A stretch of 64,000 bases of DNA, from positions 1-64,000 of the forward strand of contig NZ_VMNH01000003.1 in the NCBI RefSeq assembly GCF_007625115.1. Direction: 5' to 3'. This DNA is from Sedimenticola selenatireducens (GTDB taxonomy: Bacteria; Pseudomonadota; Gammaproteobacteria; Chromatiales; Chromatiaceae). A program made the translations under genes and the position numbers. Of this stretch, positions 33,023-41,669 are shown one piece after another; the stretch's first letter is position 1; every line of letters begins with the position of its first letter. The notes beneath the pieces were generated by a model that saw only the letters and a program-made list of their open reading frames with translations, had not been told where the DNA came from and did no database searches.

Positions 33023-34003
33023 ATGAACTACCCGCGACAATTACTGCTTTTACTTGCGGATGGAGGGTGGCATTCTGGTGAGGAATTGGCGAGTCAATTA
33101 GGCATCAGCAGGACGGCTGTATGGAAACAGCTTGGGCAGTTAAAAGAGCTGTTGAATGTTGAGTGCCATGCTGTACGTGGTAGAGGTTATCGGCTACCCG
33201 TCCCGATTGAACTTCTTGATGAGCGAAGCATACGTAAATCCTTATCTCCAGCAGCAAAGCACAAACTTCCGGATATCCATATTCTTGATTCTATTGCGTC
33301 AACTAACAGTTATTTAATGGGGAAGGTGCCAGAGCAGTTAACCCCGGGCCTTGTATGTGTTGCTGAGCAACAGACTGAAGGGCGTGGTCGCCGTGGGCGT
33401 AGTTGGGTGTCGCCGTTTGGTCACAACATCTACTTTTCAATGTATTTTCGTTTCCCATTGGCGCCCGCTGAACTGAGTGGGATCAGTCTGGTGGCTGGAC
33501 TTGCGGTTGTGCTTACACTGAAGCAATTGGGGGTTATCGATGTCGGCCTGAAGTGGCCAAATGATATTCTTTATAAGGACCAAAAGCTGGCGGGTCTGTT
33601 GCTTGAGGTCGCAGGAGAGCAGAGTGGGCCCAGTAATGTGGTGGTTGGTATCGGTCTTAATATCAATCTTTCTAAAACCGATGCCGAGTCGATAGATCAG
33701 CCTTGGATTGATCTAAAAAATATACCGGGCGGAGAATCAATTTCAAGGAATCGTATCGTTGCTGGACTGGTGGGTAATCTGTTCGAGATGATGGGGCAGT
33801 TTGAAAAAGAAGGGCTCATGTCGTTGCGCGACATGTGGCGCCAGTATGATCTGTATGATGGTAAGTCTATTCAATTACAGCTTGGGGATCGACAGATATC
33901 AGGGGTGCATCGTGGGATAGATGAATCGGGTGCACTGTTAGTCGAGACTGAAGAGGGTATTAAGGCTTATCATGGTGGTGAAGTTTCGTTGCGTCTTGCC
34001 TGA
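33023..34003 (+). CDS. birA: Biotin-protein ligase / biotin operon repressor
   Basis: 326 residues. An N-terminal winged helix (about residues 18-45; GISRTAVWKQLGQLKELL) indicates the bifunctional BirA class that represses biotin genes. The ligase core has the biotinoyl-AMP loop GRGRRGRSW at 120-128, SIASTNSYL, and KWPNDI. The C-terminal SH3-like domain is present. It biotinylates acetyl-CoA carboxylase. No bio operon is near; the next gene is coaX, as in Pseudomonas. Confidence 0.97.
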   Translation: MNYPRQLLLLLADGGWHSGEELASQLGISRTAVWKQLGQLKELLNVECHAVRGRGYRLPVPIELLDERSIRKSLSPAAKHKLPDIHILDSIASTNSYLMGKVPEQLTPGLVCVAEQQTEGRGRRGRSWVSPFGHNIYFSMYFRFPLAPAELSGISLVAGLAVVLTLKQLGVIDVGLKWPNDILYKDQKLAGLLLEVAGEQSGPSNVVVGIGLNINLSKTDAESIDQPWIDLKNIPGGESISRNRIVAGLVGNLFEMMGQFEKEGLMSLRDMWRQYDLYDGKSIQLQLGDRQISGVHRGIDESGALLVETEEGIKAYHGGEVSLRLA

Positions 34004-34029
34004 ATGATCAGTATGTGTTCGGATGCCTT

Positions 34030-34794
34030 ATGAGAGATGAAACTGTACTCCTTATCGACATAGGGAATACAAATCTAAAATGGTCATTGATGAAAAATGG
34101 CCACATAGCCCCTATATCTTCACAATCGCATAAAACTATTTCACCGGAAGCATTGGCGCAGAGTTGCTGGGGAACGATCGAAACTCCGGATCGGACCTAC
34201 ATGGCAAATGTCGCGGGAGAGGTGCTTGGCGAAGGGTTGAGTAAATGGATGTGGGCAACGTGGACGCAGTCGCCGACTATCCTTTTGGCTATGCACAAGA
34301 AGTTGGGTGTAACGAATGGCTATCGAGACCCCGCACAGCTTGGCGTTGATCGTTGGTTGACCCTCTTGGCTGTACGTGCAAATGAGGTTGGGCCCGTCTG
34401 TATCGTTGATTGTGGAACGGCGTTAACCATTGATCTTATGACCGATGAGGGCATCCATCATGGTGGAATGATTCTTCCCGGTCTGAATCTTATGCGCGAT
34501 TCACTCTTGCGGGATACAAAGATACCGCGGGTAGCGGGTGTTGAGATCGAATCAATGTTTGCGCACGATACTGCCGCGGCGGTCGCCTCGGCTGCATTGC
34601 ATGCTTCGGCTGCATTGATTGAGCGAGCTATGCTAGAGGCGCAGAGTAATCATATAGGTACACCCAAATTAATCCTTACTGGCAGTGATGCAGGAGCCAT
34701 TGCATCGTTATTGCGAATGCCCTACGAGATTGACAGCGGATTGGTTATGAAAGGATTGGCGTTGTTTGCGGCATCAGAGGGACAAGCTGAATGA
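34030..34794 (+). CDS. coaX: Type III pantothenate kinase
   Basis: 254 residues from the ATG at 34030 (MRDETVLLIDIGNTNLKWSL); a GTG at 34015 would add five residues. Motifs of the acetate-kinase-like fold are clear: DIGNTNLKW, QLGVDRWLTLLA, DCGTALTIDLM and GGMILPGLNLM. It makes 4'-phosphopantothenate for coenzyme A. The TGA stop overlaps the start of the SPOR gene (ATGA). Confidence 0.97.
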   Translation: MRDETVLLIDIGNTNLKWSLMKNGHIAPISSQSHKTISPEALAQSCWGTIETPDRTYMANVAGEVLGEGLSKWMWATWTQSPTILLAMHKKLGVTNGYRDPAQLGVDRWLTLLAVRANEVGPVCIVDCGTALTIDLMTDEGIHHGGMILPGLNLMRDSLLRDTKIPRVAGVEIESMFAHDTAAAVASAALHASAALIERAMLEAQSNHIGTPKLILTGSDAGAIASLLRMPYEIDSGLVMKGLALFAASEGQAE

Positions 34795-35708
34795 AGTGGT
34801 TGGGTATTCTGCTGCTGTTGGCGAATCTAGCGGTTTTAGGTTGGGGGTTGCAGCGTGAGCCGGCCGACCTGCCGCCGCGGCCAGCTAAACACGCTGGGGT
34901 AGGAAGTCTTAAATTGTTGTCTGAGGTCTTGGAGGATAATGGTCAGGTCGCTGAGCAAGGGCCTGAGATCGCCACTAGCCATTCAGTCGGCGCAAATGTA
35001 GTACAAAACGATCGGCCTGGCGTTTCTTCTTCCGTATCAGTTGCAGCGCATACAGGGGAGGGCGCTGATTACAGTGCAAAAGAGCGACAGTCTCCAGAGC
35101 AGGCTGTATCGGAAGAAAAGAGCGAGGTAGGCGGATCCCTGCCGATGAATTCCCGGAAGCTTTCAACGCCGGATGTTGTGCCACCCGCGGCGGTTGTTCC
35201 GGAGAAGGCAAAGCCGTCCGTGGTGGTTTGTGGTGCTTTCGGCCCATTCGAGCGGGGTGCCGCAGCACGTGAGGTGGCCGAGTCGCTTGCAAGCCAGGGA
35301 ATGGATAGCTCGTTGCGTAGAGAGTCCCTGGAAAAACCCATTGGTTACTGGGTGATAATTCCGCCGCTTGCTAGCCAGGAAGGCGCAATCGATAAAGTCC
35401 GGCAATTAAAAGAGAGCGGGATCTCTGATATACGGCGATTTGTAAAGGGTGACCAACGAAATGGTATTTCTCTTGGGGTATTTTCCAGCAAGCAGAATGC
35501 TGAGCTTCGGCGGCAGGAAGTCGCCAAAAAAGGGCATGCAGCCAAAGTTATTCCCCGATTGATCACGGTTCCTACCTACTGGATAGACTATCGATCAAGT
35601 CAGGAGAGTGCGGCTAAGGCCGCAAAGAGCCTGAGGCGGAAAAATGAGACGATAAAAAACGAGGAATATCCCTGTTCACGCGTTGTCACATCGGGTGGGA
35701 TCTTCTAG
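34791..35708 (+). CDS. SPOR domain-containing membrane-anchored protein
   Basis: 305 residues. A single N-terminal hydrophobic segment (residues 3-19, WLGILLLLANLAVLGWG) is followed by a low-complexity linker of about 120 residues and a SPOR-type domain around 145-265. The SPOR repeat is recognisable as NGISLGVFSSKQNAELRRQE...HAAKVIP. SPOR domains bind glycan strands that lack stem peptides, usually at the division septum. The same gene order birA-coaX-SPOR-tRNA is known in Pseudomonas. It overlaps coaX by four bases, and its end contains the tRNA-Thr promoter. Confidence 0.85.
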   Translation: MKWLGILLLLANLAVLGWGLQREPADLPPRPAKHAGVGSLKLLSEVLEDNGQVAEQGPEIATSHSVGANVVQNDRPGVSSSVSVAAHTGEGADYSAKERQSPEQAVSEEKSEVGGSLPMNSRKLSTPDVVPPAAVVPEKAKPSVVVCGAFGPFERGAAAREVAESLASQGMDSSLRRESLEKPIGYWVIIPPLASQEGAIDKVRQLKESGISDIRRFVKGDQRNGISLGVFSSKQNAELRRQEVAKKGHAAKVIPRLITVPTYWIDYRSSQESAAKAAKSLRRKNETIKNEEYPCSRVVTSGGIF

Positions 35709-35711
35709 AAT
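35683..35711 (+). promoter_or_regulatory. Promoter of tRNA-Thr
   Basis: TTGTCA (35683-35688) and TAGAAT (35706-35711) with a 17-base spacer, 15 bases before tRNA-Thr and mostly inside the end of the SPOR gene. Confidence 0.75.
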
Positions 35712-35726
35712 AGGCCCTCGTTTTTG

Positions 35727-35802
35727 GCTGGCGTAGCTCAGTTGGTAGAGCAGCTGATTTGTAATCAGCAGGTCGCGGGTTCGACTCCTGTCGCCAGCTC
35801 CA
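35727..35802 (+). tRNA. thrT: tRNA-Thr (anticodon TGT)
   Basis: 76 nt with encoded CCA. GCTGGCG pairs with CGCCAGC; the anticodon TGT is at 35760-35762; the T arm reads GGGTTCGACTCC. It follows birA-coaX-SPOR, as in several gammaproteobacteria. Confidence 0.98.
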
Positions 35803-36132
35803 TATTTTCTCCATTCTCGAAACCTAGAAACCTTTTTGAAACAGGCGGTTATATTTGCCGAGATGATTTTTGTGTTGCCTGTTTCTGAATGCGCGCGCTT
35901 CCCGGAATGTGGTCGGGTAAAAAACATTTCACAATAAAGCAGGAAACCTTACCATTCTGTCTTGGTTTCAGGTTAAAATACGCGGCTATTTCTAACTGGA
36001 CTGCAAAAACACCGCCTTAATTTTAGTGTCTGGCGTGGTCTGGTTCGTAATACCACATGCATCTGGTACGTCTATCATATTGCCATTGGCTTGTAGATCA
36101 CCCGAGTTAACGGCTCAGATGAGGAGGTTTCT
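35803..36132 (+). promoter_or_regulatory. Gap between tRNA-Thr and the fusA2 leader ORF
   Basis: 330 bases with no convincing gene. A TAAAAT hexamer (35974-35979) with a CGCGG discriminator could be a -10 box, but no good -35 lies upstream. The last bases, 36121-36127, are GAGGAGG, an excellent ribosome binding site for the 27-codon ORF that follows. Confidence 0.3.
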
Positions 36133-36216
36133 ATGGATCAGGATATATATTCTGACACCCTCTTCCTCCTGTTTCATGTGCAGTGGTGGTTACCGAATTC
36201 TAAATTTATTGTCTAA
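36133..36216 (+). CDS. Putative 27-residue leader peptide upstream of the second EF-G gene
   Basis: An ATG at 36133, five bases after a GAGGAGG site, opens a 27-codon ORF ([17 protein letters not shown] then [13 protein letters not shown] at 36214-36216). It stops 14 bases before fusA2, whose own start has only a weak CAGAG. Inside the ORF, CCTCCT at 36165-36170 is complementary to AGGAGG at 36122-36127, so the leader could fold and hide its own site. The arrangement fits a leader peptide that controls fusA2 by coupling or stalling. I do not recognise it as a known family; this is inference from the ribosome binding site and position. Confidence 0.5.
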   Translation: MDQDIYSDTLFLLFHVQWWLPNSKFIV

Positions 36217-36230
36217 CTCAGAGTACGAAC

Positions 36231-38309
36231 ATGACAGATCTAACCCTTTACCGAAATATCGGTATCTTCGCTCACGTAGATGCTGGTAAAACGACCACCA
36301 CCGAGCGCATCCTGAAATTGACAGGTAAGATCCATAAGATCGGTGAGGTGCACGATGGTGCTGCAACTACGGATTTCATGGACCAGGAGCAGGAACGTGG
36401 TATTACCATCCAGTCTGCAGCAACCTCTTGTGAGTGGAACAAGCATCGCCTGAATATCATCGATACCCCGGGGCACGTTGACTTCACAATTGAAGTTTAT
36501 CGTTCACTGAAGGTGCTCGACGGTGGTGTGGGTGTGTTCTGTGGTTCGGGTGGTGTTGAGCCCCAGTCAGAGACCAACTGGCGTTATGCCAATGAGTCTG
36601 AAGTGGCTCGCGTCATTCTGGTGAACAAGCTGGATCGTCTCGGCGCCGACTTTTATCGTGTCGTGAAGCAGGTCAAAGAGGTATTGGCTGCCAATCCTTT
36701 GGTGATGGTATTGCCGATCGGTACTGAAGATGAGTTCTGTGGTGTTGTGGATCTGCTGACCCGCAAGGCCTGGGTTTGGGATGACTCCGGTGACCCCACC
36801 AACTACACGATTCAAGACGTGCCTGCCGATATGACGGATCTTGTTGAGACCTGGCGTGAGCAGCTGATTGAGACCGCTGTTGAGCAGGACGATGATTTGA
36901 TGGAGAAGTATCTGGATGGCGAAGAGCCTTCTGTTGAAGATCTCAAGCGCTGTATCCGCAAGGGGACTATCGCGTTGGATTTCTTCCCAACCTATTGCGG
37001 CTCTGCGTTCAAGAATAAAGGTATCCAGCTGGTATTAGATGCCGTTGTCGATTATCTGCCTAATCCTATGGAAGTTGAGCCTCAGCCAGAAGTTGATTTG
37101 GAAGGTAATGAGACGGGCAAATTTGCGATTGTCGATCCAGCGAAACCACTCCGTGCCCTGGCATTCAAGATCATGGATGACCGTTTTGGTGCGCTGACTT
37201 TTGTACGTATCTACTCCGGTGTTATGGAGAAAGGTTGTACTGTTCTCAACACCTTTACCGGTAAGACCGAGCGTATTGGTCGTATCGTGGAGATGCATGC
37301 GGATTCCCGTGAGGAGCTGACGCGTGCCCAGGCAGGGGATATTGTCGCTGTCGTTGGTATGAAGAATGTCAGGACCGGCCACACCCTTTGTGATCCGAAG
37401 AACCCTGCTACCCTTGAGCCAATGGTCTTCCCTGATCCAGTGATCGCCATTGCCATTGCGCCAAAGGATAAAGCGGCTGTTGAAAAGATGGGTATTGCGT
37501 TGAATAAAATGGTTCAGGAAGATCCATCGTTCTATGTAATGACTGACGAAGACAGCGGTGAAACCATCCTGAAAGGCATGGGTGAGCTGCATCTGGATAT
37601 CAAGATCGATATCCTGCGTCGTACCCATGGCGTGGATGTGATTGTTGGTAAGCCTCAGGTGGCCTACCGTGAAACGATTACCCAGCGTGTTGAAGACAGT
37701 TATACCCACAAGAAACAATCGGGTGGTTCAGGACAGTTCGGTAAAATCGATTACATCGTAGAACCCGGCGAGCCAGGATCAGGTTTTCAATTTGAATCCG
37801 TGGTTGTGGGTGGTAACGTACCGAAAGAGTATTGGCCTGCGATTCAGAAAGGTTTTGCACTTAGTATGGACCGAGGTGTCTTGGCAGGATTCCCCTGTCT
37901 GGATGTCAAAGTTACACTGACAGATGGTGGATTCCACGCGGTTGACTCTTCCGCCATCGCGTTTGAGATTGCGGCCAAGGGTGCGTATCGTCAGTCCATT
38001 CCTAAAGCGGGTCCTCAATTGATCGAGCCGATCATGAAAGTGGACGTCTATACCCCAGAGGATCACGTCGGTGATGTGATTGGTGACTTGAACCGTCGTC
38101 GCGGCATGATCAAGTCTCAGGACACCACACCAACAGGTATCCGTATCAAGGCAGAGGCTCCGCTGAGCGAAATGTTCGGCTACATCGGCGATCTGCGTAC
38201 CATGACCTCAGGTCGTGGGCAGTTCTCCATGGAGTTCTCACATTATCTGCCCTGCCCCAAAAATGTCGCTGAAGAGGTGATTAAAGAGGTATTGGAGCGG
38301 AATAAGTAA
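36231..38309 (+). CDS. Elongation factor G, second (divergent) copy
   Basis: 692 residues with all five EF-G domains. The P-loop [10 protein letters not shown] (residues 14-23), DTPGHVDFT and [11 protein letters not shown] form the GTPase. Relative to standard FusA it reads [20 protein letters not shown] and [12 protein letters not shown], so it is of the EF-G2 type found beside normal EF-G in various bacteria. EF-G moves tRNAs and mRNA; second copies can specialise, for instance in ribosome recycling. It is outside the str operon; the ordinary fusA is expected upstream of tuf beyond the window. A short leader ORF precedes it and a strong terminator follows. Confidence 0.92.
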   Translation: MTDLTLYRNIGIFAHVDAGKTTTTERILKLTGKIHKIGEVHDGAATTDFMDQEQERGITIQSAATSCEWNKHRLNIIDTPGHVDFTIEVYRSLKVLDGGVGVFCGSGGVEPQSETNWRYANESEVARVILVNKLDRLGADFYRVVKQVKEVLAANPLVMVLPIGTEDEFCGVVDLLTRKAWVWDDSGDPTNYTIQDVPADMTDLVETWREQLIETAVEQDDDLMEKYLDGEEPSVEDLKRCIRKGTIALDFFPTYCGSAFKNKGIQLVLDAVVDYLPNPMEVEPQPEVDLEGNETGKFAIVDPAKPLRALAFKIMDDRFGALTFVRIYSGVMEKGCTVLNTFTGKTERIGRIVEMHADSREELTRAQAGDIVAVVGMKNVRTGHTLCDPKNPATLEPMVFPDPVIAIAIAPKDKAAVEKMGIALNKMVQEDPSFYVMTDEDSGETILKGMGELHLDIKIDILRRTHGVDVIVGKPQVAYRETITQRVEDSYTHKKQSGGSGQFGKIDYIVEPGEPGSGFQFESVVVGGNVPKEYWPAIQKGFALSMDRGVLAGFPCLDVKVTLTDGGFHAVDSSAIAFEIAAKGAYRQSIPKAGPQLIEPIMKVDVYTPEDHVGDVIGDLNRRRGMIKSQDTTPTGIRIKAEAPLSEMFGYIGDLRTMTSGRGQFSMEFSHYLPCPKNVAEEVIKEVLERNK

Positions 38310-38324
38310 GCGCAACGCGATCGA

Positions 38325-38360
38325 AAAAAGCCGGGTGACTATGTCACCCGGCTTTTTTTT
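38325..38360 (+). terminator. Terminator after the second EF-G gene
   Basis: GCCGGGTGAC (38330-38339) pairs perfectly with GTCACCCGGC (38343-38352) around TAT, followed by eight T residues. Confidence 0.95.
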
Positions 38361-38657
38361 GTTCAAAAATCTTCCAAAGTTTCAGCGTCATAGTGTTGGT
38401 ATGATCAGTTCATCGGGGCTCTTTTTAGGCCGCTATCTGTGACCAGATAATTAAAGTATCTTGCAAAAGAGTCGCTTTACATTGGGGTGTGAACATCTAT
38501 ATTTATGGAATTAATTTACTGGTAAAACATCGCTCTATTACTGCCTGGGGCCAAGAGTAAGTCTTTACTATGAGTGTTCCGCTCAACTATGGGGAAATCT
38601 GGTTGGTTTTTAATGACGCCGATGGCGTGAAAAACGGGTCTACGGAATTTAGTTTGG
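38361..38657 (+). other. Gap before the REC-GGDEF-EAL gene
   Basis: 297 bases with no gene and no strong promoter match. A GCCGCTAT at 38429-38436 resembles a sigma-28 -10 box but the -35 region is TCAT, so it is not called. Confidence 0.3.
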
Positions 38658-40877
38658 ATGCCTTGCATGGATAAGATGCAGGGACAGAGCCGGCGTGCCG
38701 TAATTCTGACGATTGATGATGAGCAGGCGATTCGTGAAAGCTTCCATCTCTATCTTGAGGACTATGGATACACCGTTATTGAGGCGGAGAATGGGCGAGT
38801 AGGCATAGCGCTGTTTGAGTCTCATAAGCCGGATTTAGTGTTGGTAGACCTGCGTATGCCAGAAGTTGATGGTCTGCGTGTACTGGAGCATGTGGTTTCA
38901 ACTTCCCCTGATACACCTATTATTGTCGTCTCAGGCACGGGTGTTATTGATGACGTTATTGAAGCGCTGCATCTCGGGGCTTGGGATTATATGCTCAAGC
39001 CATTACAGGATCTGTCGGTTCTATTACATGCGGTTAGAAAAAATCTGGATAGAAGCCGCCTGATCCTGGAAAACCGGATGTATCAAGAGCATCTGGAGGT
39101 GGAGGTGCGAAAGCGCACGGAAGAGCTTCATCAGGCCTATCAAGCGGTACAGCAGACTAATCAACAGCTCCAGCAGAGCGAAAAAAAGTACCGATCCATT
39201 TTCGAAAGTCTTACTGATGTCTATTTTCAGGTTGATCTGGACGGTGTCATAGCGGAAATTTCCCCCTCTGTTTATACCAATATTGAACATCAACGAGAGG
39301 CATTGTTGGGCAATCACCTGTGGGATTTGTTTGTTGAGGCGGACGTTTGCCAGGGAATGCGCGCCCGACTGAATGAAGTTGGGGTGGTGACTGACCTTGA
39401 GGCCTTGCTATTTGATGGTAATGGCCTTGAGCGATCTTGTTCCATCACGGCAACACGAGAGCGTTCCTCTGAAGGGGGTGGGCGCATCTATGGTGTGTTT
39501 CGCGATATAACCGAACGTAAGCAGGCTGAGGCTCAGATAGAGCACCAGGCCTATCATGATAGTCTTACCAATCTGCCTAATCGCCGCTTGCTTTTGGATC
39601 GACTGGATCTGGCGTTGAGTCGATCCAAGCGACATGGTTACGCGGGGGCGCTTTTGTTGATTGATCTGGATCGCTTTAAAACAATCAATGATTCATTGGG
39701 GCATAGTGTTGGGGATCAGTTGCTGTGTGAGGTTGCCTTACGGTTGGCAAACGTATTGAGGGAAGAAGATACAGTTGCAAGGATTGGTGGCGATGAGTTT
39801 GTCGTATTACTCTCAGATATTGGAAGCGATACTCAGGCTGCCGCAAGGCGTGCACAAGGAGTGGCCGAAAAAATCAGTTATGAACTTTCTCTCCCCGTAC
39901 GCATTAGGGATCACGAGCTTTATATTACCCCGAGTATCGGCATAACCCTATTCCCGATTCAGAACGAAGATTCAGGCGTAGTGTTGCAGCACGGTGATAC
40001 AGCCATGTATCAGGCCAAGGCGGCGGGGCGTAATGCGATCTGCTTCTTTCGGCCCGGTATGCAGGCGGAAGCGGATAAGCGGCTGGATATGGAGAAAGAC
40101 CTGAGACTGGCCATTGCCCGTGATCAGCTGAAACTCTTCTTTCAGGCTCAAATTGATGAAAACGGTGAAGTGTGTGGGGCTGAGGGATTGCTGCGTTGGG
40201 AGCATCCACAGTATGGCTTGATCGCTCCGGACCGTTTTATTCCGGTTGCTGAAGAGACTGGATTGATCCTGCCCATTGGTGAATGGGTGCTTCAGACGGC
40301 CTGCGAATATATTACCAAATGGTCGAAGGGCGAATTGAGCCAGTCACTGAGTCATATCGCTGTGAATGTCAGTCCCTGGCAATTCAGGCAACCTGATTTC
40401 CCGCTGCAAGTTGAAAAGATACTGGCGAGAACAGGTACTGACCCTAGGCGTCTAGGCCTTGAGCTGACCGAAGGTGTTGTAATCGATAATGTCGCAGACA
40501 CGGCTGATAAGATGGCCTCCTTCAAAGCTATTGGTGTGAAAATCTCTATCGATGACTTTGGTACCGGTTACTCATCGCTCTCCTATCTCAAGAAACTGCC
40601 GCTGGATATCTTAAAAATTGACCGGAGCTTTATTGAAGAGGTCACTGTGGATGAGAGCAACGCGGCTATTGTAGGGACTATCATTGCGATGGCAGATCAT
40701 TTGGGCTTGGAAGTGATTGCGGAAGGGGTAGAGACGCAAGAACAACTTGAGTTCTTGTATAACAGTGGTTGCAAGCGTTACCAGGGTTACTTTTTCAGTA
40801 AGCCTCTGCCCGTAGAGCAGTTTGAGTTGTTTGTTTCAGACAGTATTCGCAGGCGATTAAGTAACTGTGAGTCTTAA
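38658..40877 (+). CDS. Response regulator with PAS, GGDEF and EAL domains (c-di-GMP turnover)
   Basis: 739 residues. A receiver domain (about 14-130; phosphate acceptor D64, acidic pair D20/D21, K114) leads by a coiled coil (140-175) to a PAS domain (176-290). The GGDEF domain has an intact site (GGDEF 377-381) and an RxxD inhibitory site (REED 368-371) exactly five residues before it. The EAL domain keeps the metal and catalytic residues: EGLLRW at 509, N570, E602, DDFGTGYSS from D632, K653, E689, Q709. Both c-di-GMP synthesis and hydrolysis look possible. It is followed 18 bases later by a lone receiver gene. Confidence 0.93.
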   Translation: MPCMDKMQGQSRRAVILTIDDEQAIRESFHLYLEDYGYTVIEAENGRVGIALFESHKPDLVLVDLRMPEVDGLRVLEHVVSTSPDTPIIVVSGTGVIDDVIEALHLGAWDYMLKPLQDLSVLLHAVRKNLDRSRLILENRMYQEHLEVEVRKRTEELHQAYQAVQQTNQQLQQSEKKYRSIFESLTDVYFQVDLDGVIAEISPSVYTNIEHQREALLGNHLWDLFVEADVCQGMRARLNEVGVVTDLEALLFDGNGLERSCSITATRERSSEGGGRIYGVFRDITERKQAEAQIEHQAYHDSLTNLPNRRLLLDRLDLALSRSKRHGYAGALLLIDLDRFKTINDSLGHSVGDQLLCEVALRLANVLREEDTVARIGGDEFVVLLSDIGSDTQAAARRAQGVAEKISYELSLPVRIRDHELYITPSIGITLFPIQNEDSGVVLQHGDTAMYQAKAAGRNAICFFRPGMQAEADKRLDMEKDLRLAIARDQLKLFFQAQIDENGEVCGAEGLLRWEHPQYGLIAPDRFIPVAEETGLILPIGEWVLQTACEYITKWSKGELSQSLSHIAVNVSPWQFRQPDFPLQVEKILARTGTDPRRLGLELTEGVVIDNVADTADKMASFKAIGVKISIDDFGTGYSSLSYLKKLPLDILKIDRSFIEEVTVDESNAAIVGTIIAMADHLGLEVIAEGVETQEQLEFLYNSGCKRYQGYFFSKPLPVEQFELFVSDSIRRRLSNCES

Positions 40878-40895
40878 AACAGGAGGTTGAGCTCA

Positions 40896-41276
40896 ATGCC
40901 CAAGAAATACCGCATTCTTGTGATTGATGATGAAGACGCCATCCGGGAAAGTTTACGTGCCTTTTTGGAAGACTATGATTACGAAGTCTCTGCTGCAGGA
41001 AGTGCCGAGGAGGCGATGCGGTTACTGAAGACTCAAGTGTTTGATTTAGCGGTTGTGGACATGCGTTTGCCAGGAGAGAGCGGCGAGACCTTTATTGTAA
41101 AGGTGAGCGAATCTGGTAATGCCATGCGCTTCGTGATCCATACAGGGTCGGTAGAGTTTCAGCTCACGGATGTGTTGAAACACCACGGTGTTAAATCCGA
41201 GCATGTCTATTTAAAGCCGCTGCATGACCTCGCTATTCTGGCTGACGGTATTGGTGCCTTACTGCATAATGAATAG
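40896..41276 (+). CDS. Single-domain response regulator
   Basis: 126 residues from the ATG at 40896, nine bases after a strong AGGAGG (40881-40886); a TTG at 40887 is an alternative. A CheY-like receiver with acidic pair D11/D12 and acceptor D55 (LAVVDMRLPGESG), and KPL near the end. Its N-terminus (ILVIDDEDAIRESLRAFLED) closely mirrors the receiver of the GGDEF-EAL protein just upstream (ILTIDDEQAIRESFHLYLED), which suggests they arose by duplication and may share a histidine kinase. No output domain is present, and no kinase is encoded in the window. Confidence 0.88.
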   Translation: MPKKYRILVIDDEDAIRESLRAFLEDYDYEVSAAGSAEEAMRLLKTQVFDLAVVDMRLPGESGETFIVKVSESGNAMRFVIHTGSVEFQLTDVLKHHGVKSEHVYLKPLHDLAILADGIGALLHNE

Positions 41277-41669
41277 TGAAAGATGTCCGCAAATATGACT
41301 TTTCTTGGTGAGTATTCGTATCCCGCCAGCTGTCCTCTTATAACCCTTTTACAAATAGCACCAAGTGCGTGGTTTCTGTACTGCGCATGCGACGAGTCGT
41401 ATGTGCAAAACGCCTCTGTGTTGCGTTATTGATTATTGTAACCTATTGTTATTGTTAATTAATAATGTGATTTATGTGGCTCTTGATGGTTAAAGATCTT
41501 TTTGTTCCGGCCGCTAATCTTTACAGAGTGTCGTTGCATGGATCGTTATTTATAGAATGAATTGATGTGCATTGAAGCGGCCATTGAAGAGGATGAGTTA
41601 GTTTGTGAGAGCCAAGATGCGTCTTAGAGCGGGATTAACTATTTTTCAGCGGAAGGGTGTTGCCTGAAG
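41277..41669 (+). promoter_or_regulatory. Long intergenic region before the ParA-like gene
   Basis: 393 bases without a supported gene. It holds an imperfect inverted repeat at 41383-41393 / 41396-41406 (GCGCATGCGAC against GTCGTATGTGC), an AT-rich stretch at 41430-41475, and the sigma-28-like promoter listed separately. Confidence 0.4.
41491..41517 (+). promoter_or_regulatory. Sigma-28 (FliA)-like promoter before the ParA-like gene
   Basis: TAAAG at 41491-41495 and GCCGCTAA at 41510-41517 match the E. coli FliA pattern TAAA-N15-GCCGATAA in 11 of 12 defined bases with exact spacing. The predicted start is about 145 bases before the ParA-like gene. FliA promoters drive late flagellar and chemotaxis genes, so this would connect the ATPase, and perhaps the STAS gene, to motility. 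Confidence 0.55.

Noticed and set aside
35676-35927. Minus-strand ORF crossing the SPOR gene end and tRNA-Thr
   Set aside because: It overlaps a clear tRNA and has no family features; a chance frame.
38410-38436. Sigma-28-like promoter before the GGDEF-EAL gene
   Set aside because: GCCGCTAT is good but the -35 region is TCAT; spacing alone is not enough.
41283-41432. A 49-codon ORF in the gap before the ParA-like gene
   Set aside because: No clear ribosome binding site, no recognisable motif, ordinary composition for intergenic DNA.
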